Source: Acidobacteriota bacterium
GTDB lineage: Bacteria; Acidobacteriota; Vicinamibacteria; Vicinamibacterales; JAKQTR01
Direction of reading: 5' to 3'
Assembly: GCA_029562975.1 (NCBI GenBank)
Contig: JAKQTR010000009.1
Coordinates: 1 to 64,000, forward strand
Length of the DNA: 64,000 nucleotides
Below the pieces are notes generated by a model. The model was not told the origin of the DNA and searched no databases. It was given only the letters and a program-made list of their open reading frames with translations. Position numbers and translations under genes: made by a program. Below are positions 1-7,936 of the stretch, one piece after another (within the stretch, counting starts at the first letter, position 1; each line of letters begins with the position of its first letter).

Positions 1-140
1 TGAACGCCGAGAACTCGATGGGGTTCCACGCGCCGCAGGAAGCGGCCCGCATCCTGGCCGAGGCCATCGACTACGCCCGCCAGGGTCAGCTTGCCCTGCG
101 CGCTCAGCCGCCGGCGACCGGCGCGAAGCCGGGCAACTGA
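1..140 (+). CDS. C-terminal end of probable ammonia-forming cytochrome c nitrite reductase (partial)
   Basis: An open frame enters from the left edge and stops with TGA at 138-140. The last 45 residues include [20 protein letters not shown], which resembles the C-terminal helix of NrfA-type pentaheme nitrite reductases, where a histidine in a G-x-H-x-P-[EQ]-E context serves as a heme ligand. No CxxCH heme motif lies inside the fragment, so the identification rests on this tail alone. NrfA would reduce nitrite to ammonia in the periplasm. A hairpin follows at 156-172. It could be another multiheme protein with a similar tail. Confidence 0.5.
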   Translation, partial: NAENSMGFHAPQEAARILAEAIDYARQGQLALRAQPPATGAKPGN

Positions 141-155
141 GCGGCGGCGCCACGC

Positions 156-172
156 GTCCGGCGCGGCCGGAC
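156..172 (+). terminator. GC hairpin after the nitrite reductase tail
   Basis: A perfect 6-bp stem (GTCCGG / CCGGAC) with a 5-base loop lies 15 bases after the stop codon at 140. There is no T-tract, so this is at best a weak intrinsic terminator or an mRNA 3'-end structure. Confidence 0.3.
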
Positions 173-274
173 CGCGGCGAAGCCCGCGCGTGAATCGATC
201 CGCCCGGGCAAGGCGGCCACGGCCGCGCCCCCGGGCCGGGGAGGCGCGGGTGCGCGGGAAACAGCGCGCCTCGG

Positions 275-286
275 GTATCCTATAAG
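275..286 (+). promoter_or_regulatory. Probable -10 region for the rnf operon
   Basis: TATCCT directly followed by TATAAG is the only AT-rich patch in this very GC-rich gap. The same TATCCT hexamer lies upstream of the M14 peptidase gene on the other strand. No -35 consensus is visible. Confidence 0.4.
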
Positions 287-478
287 GCGAGTTGAAGGGC
301 CCTGCGGGTCCGCCGAGGGGCCGCGCGCGGTCTGGAAGGCCGGATGGCGGCCGCGCGTCGGCCCCGAATGCAGGCGGGCCCGCGTCGAGATATCGGATCC
401 CTACCGTCGGCGATCGCCGCGCCACCCCCCCCCGCGCTGAGGCCGTACGTAGGTGCGTGCCGTGTCGCGGAGGTTGGC

Positions 479-1873
479 ATGGTTCGATTGCGTCTTCGAG
501 ATCGGAGTTTCCGGGGCGGGGTTCATCCTCGCGACGAGAAGGCGCTGACGCGCGACCTCCCGCTTCAGGACATGCCCGATCCGGACGTGCTCCTGCTCCC
601 GCTCCAGCAGCACCTCGGCCGTCCCTCGGTGCCGGCCGTCAAGAAAGGCGAATGGGTCCGCGAGGGCCAGCTGCTGGCCGAGGCCCAGGACGGCATCAGC
701 GCCGTCGTGCGGGCGCCACGGGCGGGCACGATCACGGCGCTCCAGTCGGGCGGCACGGCCAGCGGCTTCCCGGGCCGGATGATCGCGCTCAAACCCGGCC
801 CGCCGCCCCCGGCCGCCGACGGCGAGGAGGCGCGCGAGACCGCGCCGGTCACGCTGCCGGCCCTCGACCCGGGCGCCGTCGCGCCCGCCGACGTGGTGGC
901 GCGCACGCGCGCGGCGGGCATCGTCGGGCAGGGCGGCGCCGCCTTCCCGACGGCCGTCAAGCTCGCGCCGCCTCAGGACGCGAAGCTCGACGTCCTCATC
1001 GTGAACGGCTGCGAGTGCGAGCCGTACCTCACGCGCGATTACCGCCTGATGATCGAGCGGCCGGCGGAGCTCGTCGAGGGCTCGGCCCTGCTGGCGCGAA
1101 CACTCGGCGTGGCGCGCGTCGTGATCGGAGTCGAGAACAACAAGCTCGACGCGGCCGAGGCGCTTCGCTCGGCCGCCGCGGCCCCGCGGCGCGCGGCCTG
1201 GACGGCTGGCATCGCGGTCGAGGTGCTGCCGCTGCGCACGAAGTACCCGCAGGGCGCCGAGAAGATGCTGATCGAGGCGGCCACGCGCCGCCGCGTGCCG
1301 CCGGGCGGCTTGCCCATGGCCGTCGGCGCGGCCATCCAGAACGTGGGCACGGTGCTGGCGGTGCGGGATGCGGTGGTGGACGGCCGCGTCCAGACCAACG
1401 CGGTGCTGACCGTCAGCGGCCGCGCGATCCGGCGTCCGGCCAACCTGCGCGTGGCCGTCGGCACGCCGATCGCCGATGTCATCGCGCACTGCGGCGGGCT
1501 CACCGACGAGGTGGCGCGGATCATCGTCGGCGGCCCGATGATGGGCGTGGCCCAGCACGACCTGGCGGCGCCCGTCGTCAAGGCGTGCTCGGGCATCCTG
1601 GCGCTGACGCGGGAGGAGCTCGGTCCCTCGCTCGAACCGGGCAATTGCGTCAGATGCGGCCGCTGCGCCGAAGCCTGTCCCCTCAACCTGGTGCCGAGCC
1701 GCCTGTCGCGCCTTGCCGAGCGGCAGCGCTTCGAGGAAGCCCGCGACTCGGGGATCGAGGTCTGCATGGAGTGCGGGACGTGCGCCTTCACCTGCCCCTC
1801 TCACGTGCCGCTCGTGCAGTGGCTGCGGCTGGGCAAGCAGGAAGCCCGCAAACTGGGCCGGAGGGCGTCATGA
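479..1873 (+). CDS. rnfC: Electron transport complex subunit RnfC
   Basis: This 464-residue protein is the peripheral Rnf subunit that carries FMN and two [4Fe-4S] clusters and exchanges electrons with NADH. The N-terminus has the family SFRGGVHP signature (about residues 10-17). The nucleotide/FMN loop GIVGQGGAAFPT lies at 147-158. Two CxxCxxCxxxCP motifs lie at Cys390-400 and Cys429-439. The ATG at 479 is chosen over an in-frame ATG at 344 because GGAGG lies at 469-473 and RnfC proteins normally begin just before the FRGG motif. The stop overlaps the rnfD start by four bases (ATGA). First gene of the rnf operon. Confidence 0.95.
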   Translation: MVRLRLRDRSFRGGVHPRDEKALTRDLPLQDMPDPDVLLLPLQQHLGRPSVPAVKKGEWVREGQLLAEAQDGISAVVRAPRAGTITALQSGGTASGFPGRMIALKPGPPPPAADGEEARETAPVTLPALDPGAVAPADVVARTRAAGIVGQGGAAFPTAVKLAPPQDAKLDVLIVNGCECEPYLTRDYRLMIERPAELVEGSALLARTLGVARVVIGVENNKLDAAEALRSAAAAPRRAAWTAGIAVEVLPLRTKYPQGAEKMLIEAATRRRVPPGGLPMAVGAAIQNVGTVLAVRDAVVDGRVQTNAVLTVSGRAIRRPANLRVAVGTPIADVIAHCGGLTDEVARIIVGGPMMGVAQHDLAAPVVKACSGILALTREELGPSLEPGNCVRCGRCAEACPLNLVPSRLSRLAERQRFEEARDSGIEVCMECGTCAFTCPSHVPLVQWLRLGKQEARKLGRRAS

Positions 1874-2871
1874 GCGCCGCGCCGGCTGCCCTGGATCAGA
1901 CGGGCGGGCGGGCCACGCCGACGCTCGCCACCTCGCCGCACCTCCACGGCTGGTGGACGACGCCCCGGATGATGTGGGCGGTTGTCGCCGCGCTCGTGCC
2001 GAGCCTGGCGGCCGGCCTTGCGTTCTTCGGGTGGCAGGCAGCCGGCGTGCCGCTCGCGGCCGTGGCCGGGTCCGCAGCCGCCGAGGCCGCCATCAACCGC
2101 TGGCGCAAGCTGCCGTTCACCCTCGGCGACGGGTCGGCGGTGCTGACCGGCCTCCTGCTCGGCCTGATCCTTCCGCCTAGCCTGCCGCTGTGGATGGCCG
2201 GCCTTGGCGGGATCGTGTCCATCGGCCTGGGCAAGGCGGTCTTCGGCGGCCTGGGCATGAACATCTTCAACCCGGCGCTGGTCGGGCGGGCGTTCATGCA
2301 GGCGGCCTTCCCGGTCAGCATGACCACCTGGGCCGCGAACAGGCTGGCCGCCGACGCCGTCAGCGCGGCCACGCCGCTGGCGCTGGTGAAGTTCCGCGAA
2401 CCGGGCCTCGGCGCCGTGGAAGTGGCGCCGCCGATTCGCGACCTCTTCCTCGGGACGATTCCCGGCTGCCTGGGCGAAACAAGCGCCCTGGCCATCCTCA
2501 TCGGCGGCGGCGCCCTCCTGCTCCTGAAAGTGGCCAACTGGAGGACGCCCCTCGCCATGGCCGCCGGCGCGGCGCTGTTCGGCGGCGCGCTCTGGGCCTG
2601 CAACCCGGCCCAGTACCCGCATCCGCTGTTTCACCTGCTGTCGGGCGGGTTCCTGTTCGGCGCCCTCTTCATGGCCACCGACCTCGTGACGACGCCGATC
2701 ACCGGGCGGGGCATGGCGATCTTCGGGTTCGGGGCGGGCTTCCTGACCGTCCTGATCCGGCTGTTTGGAGGGCTGCCCGAGGGCGTCATGTACTCCATCC
2801 TCATCATGAACGCCGCTGTCCCTCTCATCAACCGATGGATGCGCCCCCGCATCTTTGGAGCCGCGCGATGA
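1870..2871 (+). CDS. rnfD: Electron transport complex membrane subunit RnfD
   Basis: RnfD is an integral membrane subunit of the Rnf complex and is related to NqrB. The 333 residues hold about nine hydrophobic segments. The motif DAVSAATPLAL contains the S-x-A-T site where ApbE attaches FMN through a phosphoester bond, here probably Thr168. It also carries the conserved NIFNPALVGRAF segment near 131-142. Both ends overlap neighbouring genes by four bases, which indicates translational coupling in the order C-D-G. Confidence 0.95.
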   Translation: MSAAPAALDQTGGRATPTLATSPHLHGWWTTPRMMWAVVAALVPSLAAGLAFFGWQAAGVPLAAVAGSAAAEAAINRWRKLPFTLGDGSAVLTGLLLGLILPPSLPLWMAGLGGIVSIGLGKAVFGGLGMNIFNPALVGRAFMQAAFPVSMTTWAANRLAADAVSAATPLALVKFREPGLGAVEVAPPIRDLFLGTIPGCLGETSALAILIGGGALLLLKVANWRTPLAMAAGAALFGGALWACNPAQYPHPLFHLLSGGFLFGALFMATDLVTTPITGRGMAIFGFGAGFLTVLIRLFGGLPEGVMYSILIMNAAVPLINRWMRPRIFGAAR

Positions 2872-3527
2872 AGACCATGCTGCACATGGTGGCCACGCTG
2901 GTCATCGTGGGCCTGGTCGCCGGGGCCTCGCTGTCGCTGGTCAGCGGATGGGCGCAGCCGCTCATCGAGGCCAACGAGACGAAGGTCAAGATGGCCGGCG
3001 TCATGGAAGTCGTGCCCGGCGGGGTCTCGTCGAAGACGCTCGCCGAAATCGCAAGCGCGACGCCGGCTCCGCCCGGCGGCGATGTCGAGGCCTACCAGGT
3101 GCTCGACGCCCAGGGGCAGGTTCTCGGCTGGGCGGTCATCGGCGAGGGCACGGGGTTCTCCGACAAGATCCGGCTGATGGTCGGCGTGGCGCCGGACTTC
3201 GGGCGCACGCTCGGCATCAGGATCCTGAAGGACGCGGAGACGCCCGGCCTCGGCACGAAGATCCGTGAGGGCGACTTCCCGGATCGCTTCTTCGGCCGCG
3301 GCGGCCAGGCGCCCAGCCTCGGTGACGGCCCGCTGACCGTCGTCAAGGCCCCGCCGGGAGCCGCCAACGAGGTCCAGGCCATCACGGGGGCGACCATCAG
3401 TTCGAAGGCCGTCGTGAAGATCGTCAACGAGGGCGTGGCGCGGCTGCGGGCGCGGGTGGGCGCCGGGGCGGCCGGAGGCGGAACGGGCGCGCCGGCGGCG
3501 CCAGGCCGCGGGGAGGCGGGGCGATGA
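2868..3527 (+). CDS. rnfG: Electron transport complex subunit RnfG
   Basis: This 219-residue subunit has one N-terminal membrane anchor (about residues 7-27) followed by an extracytoplasmic FMN-binding domain. The flavinylation motif is TGAT at residues 173-176, with Thr176 the likely covalent FMN site. The segment ETPGLGTKI near 124-132 is also typical of RnfG/NqrC. The C-terminal 25 residues are a glycine/alanine/proline-rich tail of no clear function. The start overlaps rnfD and the stop overlaps rnfE, each by four bases. Confidence 0.95.
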   Translation: MKTMLHMVATLVIVGLVAGASLSLVSGWAQPLIEANETKVKMAGVMEVVPGGVSSKTLAEIASATPAPPGGDVEAYQVLDAQGQVLGWAVIGEGTGFSDKIRLMVGVAPDFGRTLGIRILKDAETPGLGTKIREGDFPDRFFGRGGQAPSLGDGPLTVVKAPPGAANEVQAITGATISSKAVVKIVNEGVARLRARVGAGAAGGGTGAPAAPGRGEAGR

Positions 3528-4222
3528 AGGCCCGGGTGAGCGCGCGGCAGGAGGTCCTCAAGGGCCTGTGGGATCAAAACCCGGTGTTCCGCCAGCTGCT
3601 GGGCATGTGCCCGACGCTGGCCGTCACGGTGACGGCCCTCAACGGCGTGGCCATGGGCGCGGCGGTGGTCTTCGTGCTGGTCTGCTCGAACCTCATGATC
3701 AGCCTGGTGCGGAAGTGGATCCCCGGCCAGGTCCGCATCGCGGCCTACATCGTCATCATCGCGACCTTCGTCACCGTCGTCGATCTCACGATGAAGGCGC
3801 GCTTCCCCGAGCTGAGCAGCTCGCTCGGCGCGTTCATCCCGCTCATCGTCGTCAACTGCATCATCCTCGGCCGCGCCGAGGCGTTCGCGTCGAAGAACGG
3901 CCCGTGGCGCTCGGTGCTGGATGCCGTCGGGATGGGGCTCGGCTTCACCTTCGGCCTCACCTTCCTCGGCTCCCTGCGGGAGGTCCTGGGCAGCGGCACG
4001 CTCTTCGGCGTGACGGTCCTGCCGTCGTGGGAGCCCTGGGTCGTGATGATCCTGCCGGCCGGCGGGTTCCTGACGCTCGGGCTGATTCTGGGCGGCGTCA
4101 ACCTGATCACCCGCACCGTCGAGGCCCGCCGCCGCCGGGCGGTGGTCGAGGCCTCGCGCGTCACGGCGCGCATCGCCGTCACGGGCATCGCGCCCGGATC
4201 GCCGGCGCGGGGGGAAGCGTGA
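3524..4222 (+). CDS. rnfE: Electron transport complex membrane subunit RnfE
   Basis: RnfE is a 232-residue polytopic subunit related to NqrD. It opens with the family pattern LKGLWDQNPVFRQLLGMCPT (residues 12-31). Conserved helices include VNCIILGRAEAFA, which contains the cysteine that coordinates an intramembrane iron centre together with RnfA. Six hydrophobic segments are visible. The last 30 residues form an arginine-rich cytoplasmic tail longer than usual. It overlaps rnfG by four bases and rnfA by one (TGATG). Confidence 0.95.
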   Translation: MKARVSARQEVLKGLWDQNPVFRQLLGMCPTLAVTVTALNGVAMGAAVVFVLVCSNLMISLVRKWIPGQVRIAAYIVIIATFVTVVDLTMKARFPELSSSLGAFIPLIVVNCIILGRAEAFASKNGPWRSVLDAVGMGLGFTFGLTFLGSLREVLGSGTLFGVTVLPSWEPWVVMILPAGGFLTLGLILGGVNLITRTVEARRRRAVVEASRVTARIAVTGIAPGSPARGEA

Positions 4223-4794
4223 TGGATCTGCTGCTGATCTTCATCGGCGCCGCCGTCGTGAACAATTTCGTCCTGAGCTACTTCCTCGGCATCTGCCCGT
4301 TCATCGGCGTCTCGGGGCGCCTCTCGAGCGCCGTCTCGATGGGCATGGCCACGACGTTCGTGCTCGTCATGACCGCGATGGTGACCTGGGTGCTGCAGGC
4401 GTACGTGCTCGGGCCGCTGCGCCTCGAGTACCTGCAGACGGTGGCCTTCATCCTCGTCGTGGCCTCGCTGGTCCAGTTCGTGGAGATGGTGATCAGGAAG
4501 ACGAGCCCGCCGCTCTACCGGGCGCTCGGCATCTTCCTTCCGCTCATCACGACCAACTGCGCGATTCTCGGCCTGGCGCTGTTCATCCAGCTGCGCGGCT
4601 ACGGGTTCGTTCAGAGCGTGGTCTTCGGCCTCGGCGCCGGCGTCGGCTTCACGCTGGCGCTGTGCCTGATGGCGGGGATCCGGGAGGAGCTTGACCTGGC
4701 CGACGTGCCCGGGCCGCTTCGCGGCGCGGGCATCACGCTGCTGGTGGCGGGCACGATGGCCCTGGCGTTCATGGGCTTCGCCGGGATGATTTGA
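4222..4794 (+). CDS. rnfA: Electron transport complex membrane subunit RnfA
   Basis: This 190-residue polytopic subunit is related to NqrE. The N-terminal NNFVLSYFLGICPFIGVS and the later TTNCAILGLALF contain the paired cysteines that, with RnfE, ligate the intramembrane iron-sulfur site in characterised Rnf/Nqr structures. Six hydrophobic helices fit the family. Length and start are standard. The start ATG shares one base with the rnfE stop codon. The next gene starts 19 bases downstream, behind its own AAGGAG. Confidence 0.95.
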   Translation: MDLLLIFIGAAVVNNFVLSYFLGICPFIGVSGRLSSAVSMGMATTFVLVMTAMVTWVLQAYVLGPLRLEYLQTVAFILVVASLVQFVEMVIRKTSPPLYRALGIFLPLITTNCAILGLALFIQLRGYGFVQSVVFGLGAGVGFTLALCLMAGIREELDLADVPGPLRGAGITLLVAGTMALAFMGFAGMI

Positions 4795-4813
4795 GGCGCC
4801 GAAGGAGCAAGCG

Positions 4814-5425
4814 ATGACGACGCGACGGGAATTCCTCAATCGGACGCTGATGGGCGGCGCCGCCTTCGGCGCGGGCATGCTGGCCGGCCTGGGCCCGTTC
4901 GGGCGCGCCGCGGGCGCGTCCCGCTGGAGCCTGGCCGCGCGGGTGCCGGCCGGAGCAGAGGCGGACGTGGAGGCCCTGGCGGCCGAGCTCGGCCTGGACC
5001 TCGGCCGCGGCGACTGGCAGCCGCTCGCCGGGGGGGAGAGCCCTGACCTGGTCCTGCTGCGCGGGACGCGCCTGCTCGATCCCGCCGAGTGGCCGTCACA
5101 GGCGATCGCCCTCCGGGCGCGATGGTCGGGTCACCCTGCGAGCCGGCGGCTGCGTCTTACAGACAAGGAGCGCCGGGCGGCCCGACGGGCGGTGGTGCGG
5201 AGCCGCGACGGCATCCTGGCGGCGCTGGACCTGGACCGGGAATCGAGCCGCGTTTTCAGGGGCCGGGACCGACAGCGGATGGCGCTCGTGACCCGGGGCG
5301 GCGGCGTCGAGGTCGTCGAAGCCTCGTGCCGCCATCAGCATTGCCTCAGGCAGGGCCGGGTCGGCCTTGCGGGCGAGCGTATCGTGTGCGCGCCCGCCGG
5401 CCTCGTCGTGACGCTGGAGGCCTGA
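4814..5425 (+). CDS. NusG domain II-containing exported protein
   Basis: A 203-residue protein with a twin-arginine-like leader (TTRREFLNRTLMGGAAFGAG) followed by a poorly conserved middle. Its C-terminus has C-x-H-x-x-C, a glycine turn and IVCAPAGLVVTLE (about residues 170-202). This matches the small NusG domain II (DUF1312) family, often encoded beside Rnf and ApbE genes, with an Rnf-associated extracytoplasmic redox or assembly role presumed but not established. The RBS AAGGAG precedes the ATG. It sits between rnfA and apbE. The Tat leader and long middle region are unusual, since many family members are only about 120 residues. Confidence 0.7.
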   Translation: MTTRREFLNRTLMGGAAFGAGMLAGLGPFGRAAGASRWSLAARVPAGAEADVEALAAELGLDLGRGDWQPLAGGESPDLVLLRGTRLLDPAEWPSQAIALRARWSGHPASRRLRLTDKERRAARRAVVRSRDGILAALDLDRESSRVFRGRDRQRMALVTRGGGVEVVEASCRHQHCLRQGRVGLAGERIVCAPAGLVVTLEA

Positions 5426-5429
5426 GGTC

Positions 5430-6398
5430 GTGAGAGTGCCGCTGCCCGCGGGCAGGACGCTGCTGGCCGTTGCCGTGCTGGCCATGGCCGGCTTCGGCCT
5501 CGGGCGGGCCATCCGCCAGGAGGCCGATCCGGCCGCCGACCTGCAGGTCCGGACGCGCCTGCTCATGGGCACCGTCGTCGAGATCAAGGTGCCGGCCTCC
5601 GATGGCCGGATCGACGAGCGGGCGGTGCAGGCCGCACTCGACGAGATGTCGAGGGTCGAGCGGGTGTTCTCGCCCTCGAAGCCCGGTGGCGGGCCGCTGA
5701 CTCCCGAGGAGCGGTCCGAGGTCGAGGCCGTGATCGAGGCGGGCCGCCGGCTGGCGGCCGAGACCGACGGGGCGTTCGACCTGCGGATTCGGGACTGGAT
5801 CGATCTGTGGGGGTTCGATTCCGACCCCAGGGTGCCCGGCGAGGCGGAGATGCAGCGGGTGGCCGCCGCGCGCCGCCGAAGGGATCCGGAGGGCCCGTTG
5901 ACCGAGTTCACCTTCGGAGCCGTGGCCAAGGGCTATGCGGTGGATCGCGCCGTCGCCGTGCTCGAGTCCCGGGGCGTCACGCGGGCGCTGGTGAATGCGG
6001 GCGGTGAGGTCGGGGCGATCGGGGACGGATGGACGGTGGGCGTCCGGCACCCCCGCGATCCGGGCGCGCTGCTGGAACGCGTCCGCCTCGCCGAAGGACG
6101 GGCCATCGCCACCTCCGGCGATTACGAGAACTTTTTCGTGGCGGACGGCCGGCGGTACCACCACCTGCTGGTTCCCGCGACCGGCCTGCCGGCGACGGGA
6201 GCGCGGAGCGTATCGGTGATGGCTTCGCGCTGTGCGGAGGCCGACGCGTGGGCGACGGCGCTGTTCGTCCTGGGCCCGGAGCGGGCGCTGGCGGCGGCGG
6301 CGCGCCATCCGGAACTCGATGTGATGATCGTGGACGCCGACGGGCGCGTCACGCGGAGCGCCCGGTGGAACGCAGGCGTTCCCGAGGGGAGGCCTTGA
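5430..6398 (+). CDS. apbE: FAD:protein FMN transferase (ApbE family)
   Basis: ApbE cleaves FAD and attaches FMN to threonine in S/TGAT-type motifs of RnfD and RnfG, so its place in the rnf operon is functionally direct. The 322-residue protein starts with GTG and has an N-terminal hydrophobic anchor (residues 10-28). Family motifs are present: LMGTVVEIKV near 45-54, FGAVAKGYAVDRAV near 157, NAGGEVGAIG, and the metal-binding CAEADAWATALFVLG toward the C-terminus. The usual D-P-x-T-G loop reads VPATG. It lies four bases after the NusG-II gene and directly abuts rnfB. Confidence 0.92.
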   Translation: MRVPLPAGRTLLAVAVLAMAGFGLGRAIRQEADPAADLQVRTRLLMGTVVEIKVPASDGRIDERAVQAALDEMSRVERVFSPSKPGGGPLTPEERSEVEAVIEAGRRLAAETDGAFDLRIRDWIDLWGFDSDPRVPGEAEMQRVAAARRRRDPEGPLTEFTFGAVAKGYAVDRAVAVLESRGVTRALVNAGGEVGAIGDGWTVGVRHPRDPGALLERVRLAEGRAIATSGDYENFFVADGRRYHHLLVPATGLPATGARSVSVMASRCAEADAWATALFVLGPERALAAAARHPELDVMIVDADGRVTRSARWNAGVPEGRP

Positions 6399-7256
6399 AT
6401 GGAACCGACGTTGATTCCGGCCCTCGTCACCATGGGCGGGCTGGGCGCGCTGTTCGCCGGCGGCCTGGCGTTCGCCGACCGGAAGCTGCGCGTGGAGGAG
6501 GACCCGCGCATCGGGGACGTCCTGTCGCAGCTGCCCGGGGCGAATTGCGGGGGATGCGGCCTGGCGGGCTGCCAGGATTTCGCGGTCAAGGTCGTGGGCG
6601 GCGAGAAGGCGGTGACCGGGTGCCCCGTCGGCGGGCCGGACGTCGCGGCGGAGATCGCGCGGATCCTGGGCGTTGAAGCGGGCGAGAGCGTCCGCCTCGT
6701 GGCGCGCGTGCTCTGTCGCGGCACCGCCGGCGAGCACGCCGCGGTGAAGGCCGGCTACGTCGGGCCGTCTTCGTGCGCCGCCAAGGCGCTCGTTGCCGGA
6801 GGGGAGAAGGCGTGCCTGCACGGCTGCCTCGGCGGCGGGGACTGCGTGGACGCCTGCCAGTTCGACGCGATCGTCCTCAACGAGAACGGGCTGCCCGAGG
6901 TCATCGACGAGCTGTGCACCGGCTGCGGCGCGTGCGTGACGGCGTGCCCGCGAGACATCATCGAGCTCCACCCGGAAGACCGCCAGCTCTTCGTGTTCTG
7001 CCGCAACCGCGACGATCCCCGGACCGCGCGCAAGATCTGCGCCGTGGCGTGCATCGGCTGCGGCATCTGCGCCAAGAAGTCGGACGGCGCGATTACGATG
7101 GTCGAGAACCTCGCCGTGATCGACTACACGCGGCTGGATCCTTCCATCATCCCCGTGGATCGGTGCAGCACGAAGGCGATCGGGTTCCTGCATCCGGCCG
7201 CGCCGGTGGCCGACGAGTCGGCCGGGCAGGCGGCCTCGGCGTCCGCGGCGGGGTAG
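6399..7256 (+). CDS. rnfB: Electron transport complex iron-sulfur subunit RnfB
   Basis: RnfB accepts electrons from ferredoxin and feeds the membrane part of the Rnf complex. The 285-residue protein has an N-terminal membrane helix (about 5-25) and an Fes domain with Cys50, Cys53, Cys58 and Cys75 in GANCGGCGLAGC. Ferredoxin-type clusters use Cys139/143/149/153 and Cys173/176/179/183. Further cysteines at 201, 214, 218, 221 and 224 suggest the extended RnfB form. The gene lies after apbE, separated from rnfCDGEA, rather than beside rnfA. The last 25 residues are an Ala/Ser-rich tail. Confidence 0.95.
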   Translation: MEPTLIPALVTMGGLGALFAGGLAFADRKLRVEEDPRIGDVLSQLPGANCGGCGLAGCQDFAVKVVGGEKAVTGCPVGGPDVAAEIARILGVEAGESVRLVARVLCRGTAGEHAAVKAGYVGPSSCAAKALVAGGEKACLHGCLGGGDCVDACQFDAIVLNENGLPEVIDELCTGCGACVTACPRDIIELHPEDRQLFVFCRNRDDPRTARKICAVACIGCGICAKKSDGAITMVENLAVIDYTRLDPSIIPVDRCSTKAIGFLHPAAPVADESAGQAASASAAG

Positions 7257-7292
7257 AGGCGGGCGTCGAGGAAGCGCGTTCAGGGACGAACG

Positions 7293-7766
7293 ATGACAGG
7301 CGAGGGGCGTGAGGCCCAGGTCGAGGAAGGGACGGTCCTCGAGGTATTGCCCGGGCCGCCAGCCCTGGCCAGGGTGCTGCTGGCGGCCGGCCCCGGCTGC
7401 GAGGAGTGCGGCGCGCGCCTGATCTGCCGGACCGACGACCCCGGGCGGCGCAGCCTGCTGGCGCTCGCCCCGAGCCCGGCGCCGAAGCCCGGCGAGCGCG
7501 TGCGCGTCTGCGTGACCGGCGCGCGGGTGCTCTCGGCCGGCCTGTGGGCCTACGGGCTCCCGCTTGTCGGCCTGTGCGGCGGCCTCGGCCTGGGCTGGCT
7601 GGCCTTCGCCGGCTGGCCCGGCCGCGAGCTTCTCGCCAGCGCCGCGGGCCTTGCGTGCGCGGCCGCGCCGTTCGCGCTCCTCTGGTGGAGAGGACGGTCG
7701 CGCCCGCCGGAGGAGTGGTTCGAGGCGCGCATCCTCGCCGAGTCCCGCCAGGACCTCCCGCGCTGA
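7293..7766 (+). CDS. SoxR-reducing system protein RseC-like (RseC/MucC family)
   Basis: A 157-residue protein with an N-terminal cytoplasmic domain containing GCEECGARLIC, the cysteine cluster of the RseC/MucC family. A Lys-Pro-Gly-Glu turn (PKPGERVRV) follows, and then two closely spaced transmembrane helices (about residues 75-125). RseC works with Rnf-like Rsx complexes in E. coli to reduce SoxR, and homologues commonly close rnf operons. The ATG at 7293 follows rnfB by 36 bases. No soxR lies in this window, so the role here may be Rnf assembly or electron flow rather than SoxR control. Confidence 0.75.
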   Translation: MTGEGREAQVEEGTVLEVLPGPPALARVLLAAGPGCEECGARLICRTDDPGRRSLLALAPSPAPKPGERVRVCVTGARVLSAGLWAYGLPLVGLCGGLGLGWLAFAGWPGRELLASAAGLACAAAPFALLWWRGRSRPPEEWFEARILAESRQDLPR

Positions 7767-7784
7767 ACCGCCGGCTGTCGGCCA

Positions 7785-7834
7785 GTGGGAACGTCCTCCC
7801 ACCCCGAAGCTACTGAGCGCCGCGCTAGGCGCTC
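7785..7834 (+). terminator. Tandem hairpins ending the rnf operon
   Basis: Two hairpins follow rseC. The first is a 6-bp stem GTGGGA / TCCCAC at 7785-7802. The second is a perfect 7-bp stem GAGCGCC / GGCGCTC at 7815-7834. Neither has a T-run, so factor-dependent ending or 3'-end protection is as likely as intrinsic termination. Confidence 0.4.
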
Positions 7835-7849
7835 GAGCGGGCGCCGGAC

Positions 7850-7855
7850 TACACT
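7850..7855 (+). promoter_or_regulatory. Probable -10 element for the YfcC-type carrier
   Basis: TACACT lies just after the rnf-terminal hairpins and about 80 bases before the carrier start. It fits the TANNNT pattern seen before several genes here. Confidence 0.3.
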
Positions 7856-7936
7856 GTGCGCCGCGGCGCCGACCCCGACAGGCCCAAGAGCCGTCTCACG
7901 CCGCCAGTCGTCCGACACCGCCACGCGAGGACTCCC

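Larger units (their letters stand above)
141..478. other. Intergenic region upstream of the rnf operon
   Basis: About 340 bases between the upstream stop and the chosen rnfC start. It holds a small hairpin at 156-172 and an AT-rich patch at 275-286 that is the best promoter candidate. The implied 5' leader of about 190 bases contains a run of ten cytosines near 424-433. No protein-coding segment or recognisable riboswitch was seen. Confidence 0.5.

Noticed and set aside
344-478. Longer N-terminus for RnfC
   Set aside because: The extra 45 residues do not match the family, and a GGAGG lies before the ATG at 479.
292-1869. Upstream extension of the rnfD frame over rnfC
   Set aside because: The open frame runs across rnfC in another phase. 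RnfD starts at 1870, where the family sequence begins with a four-base overlap.
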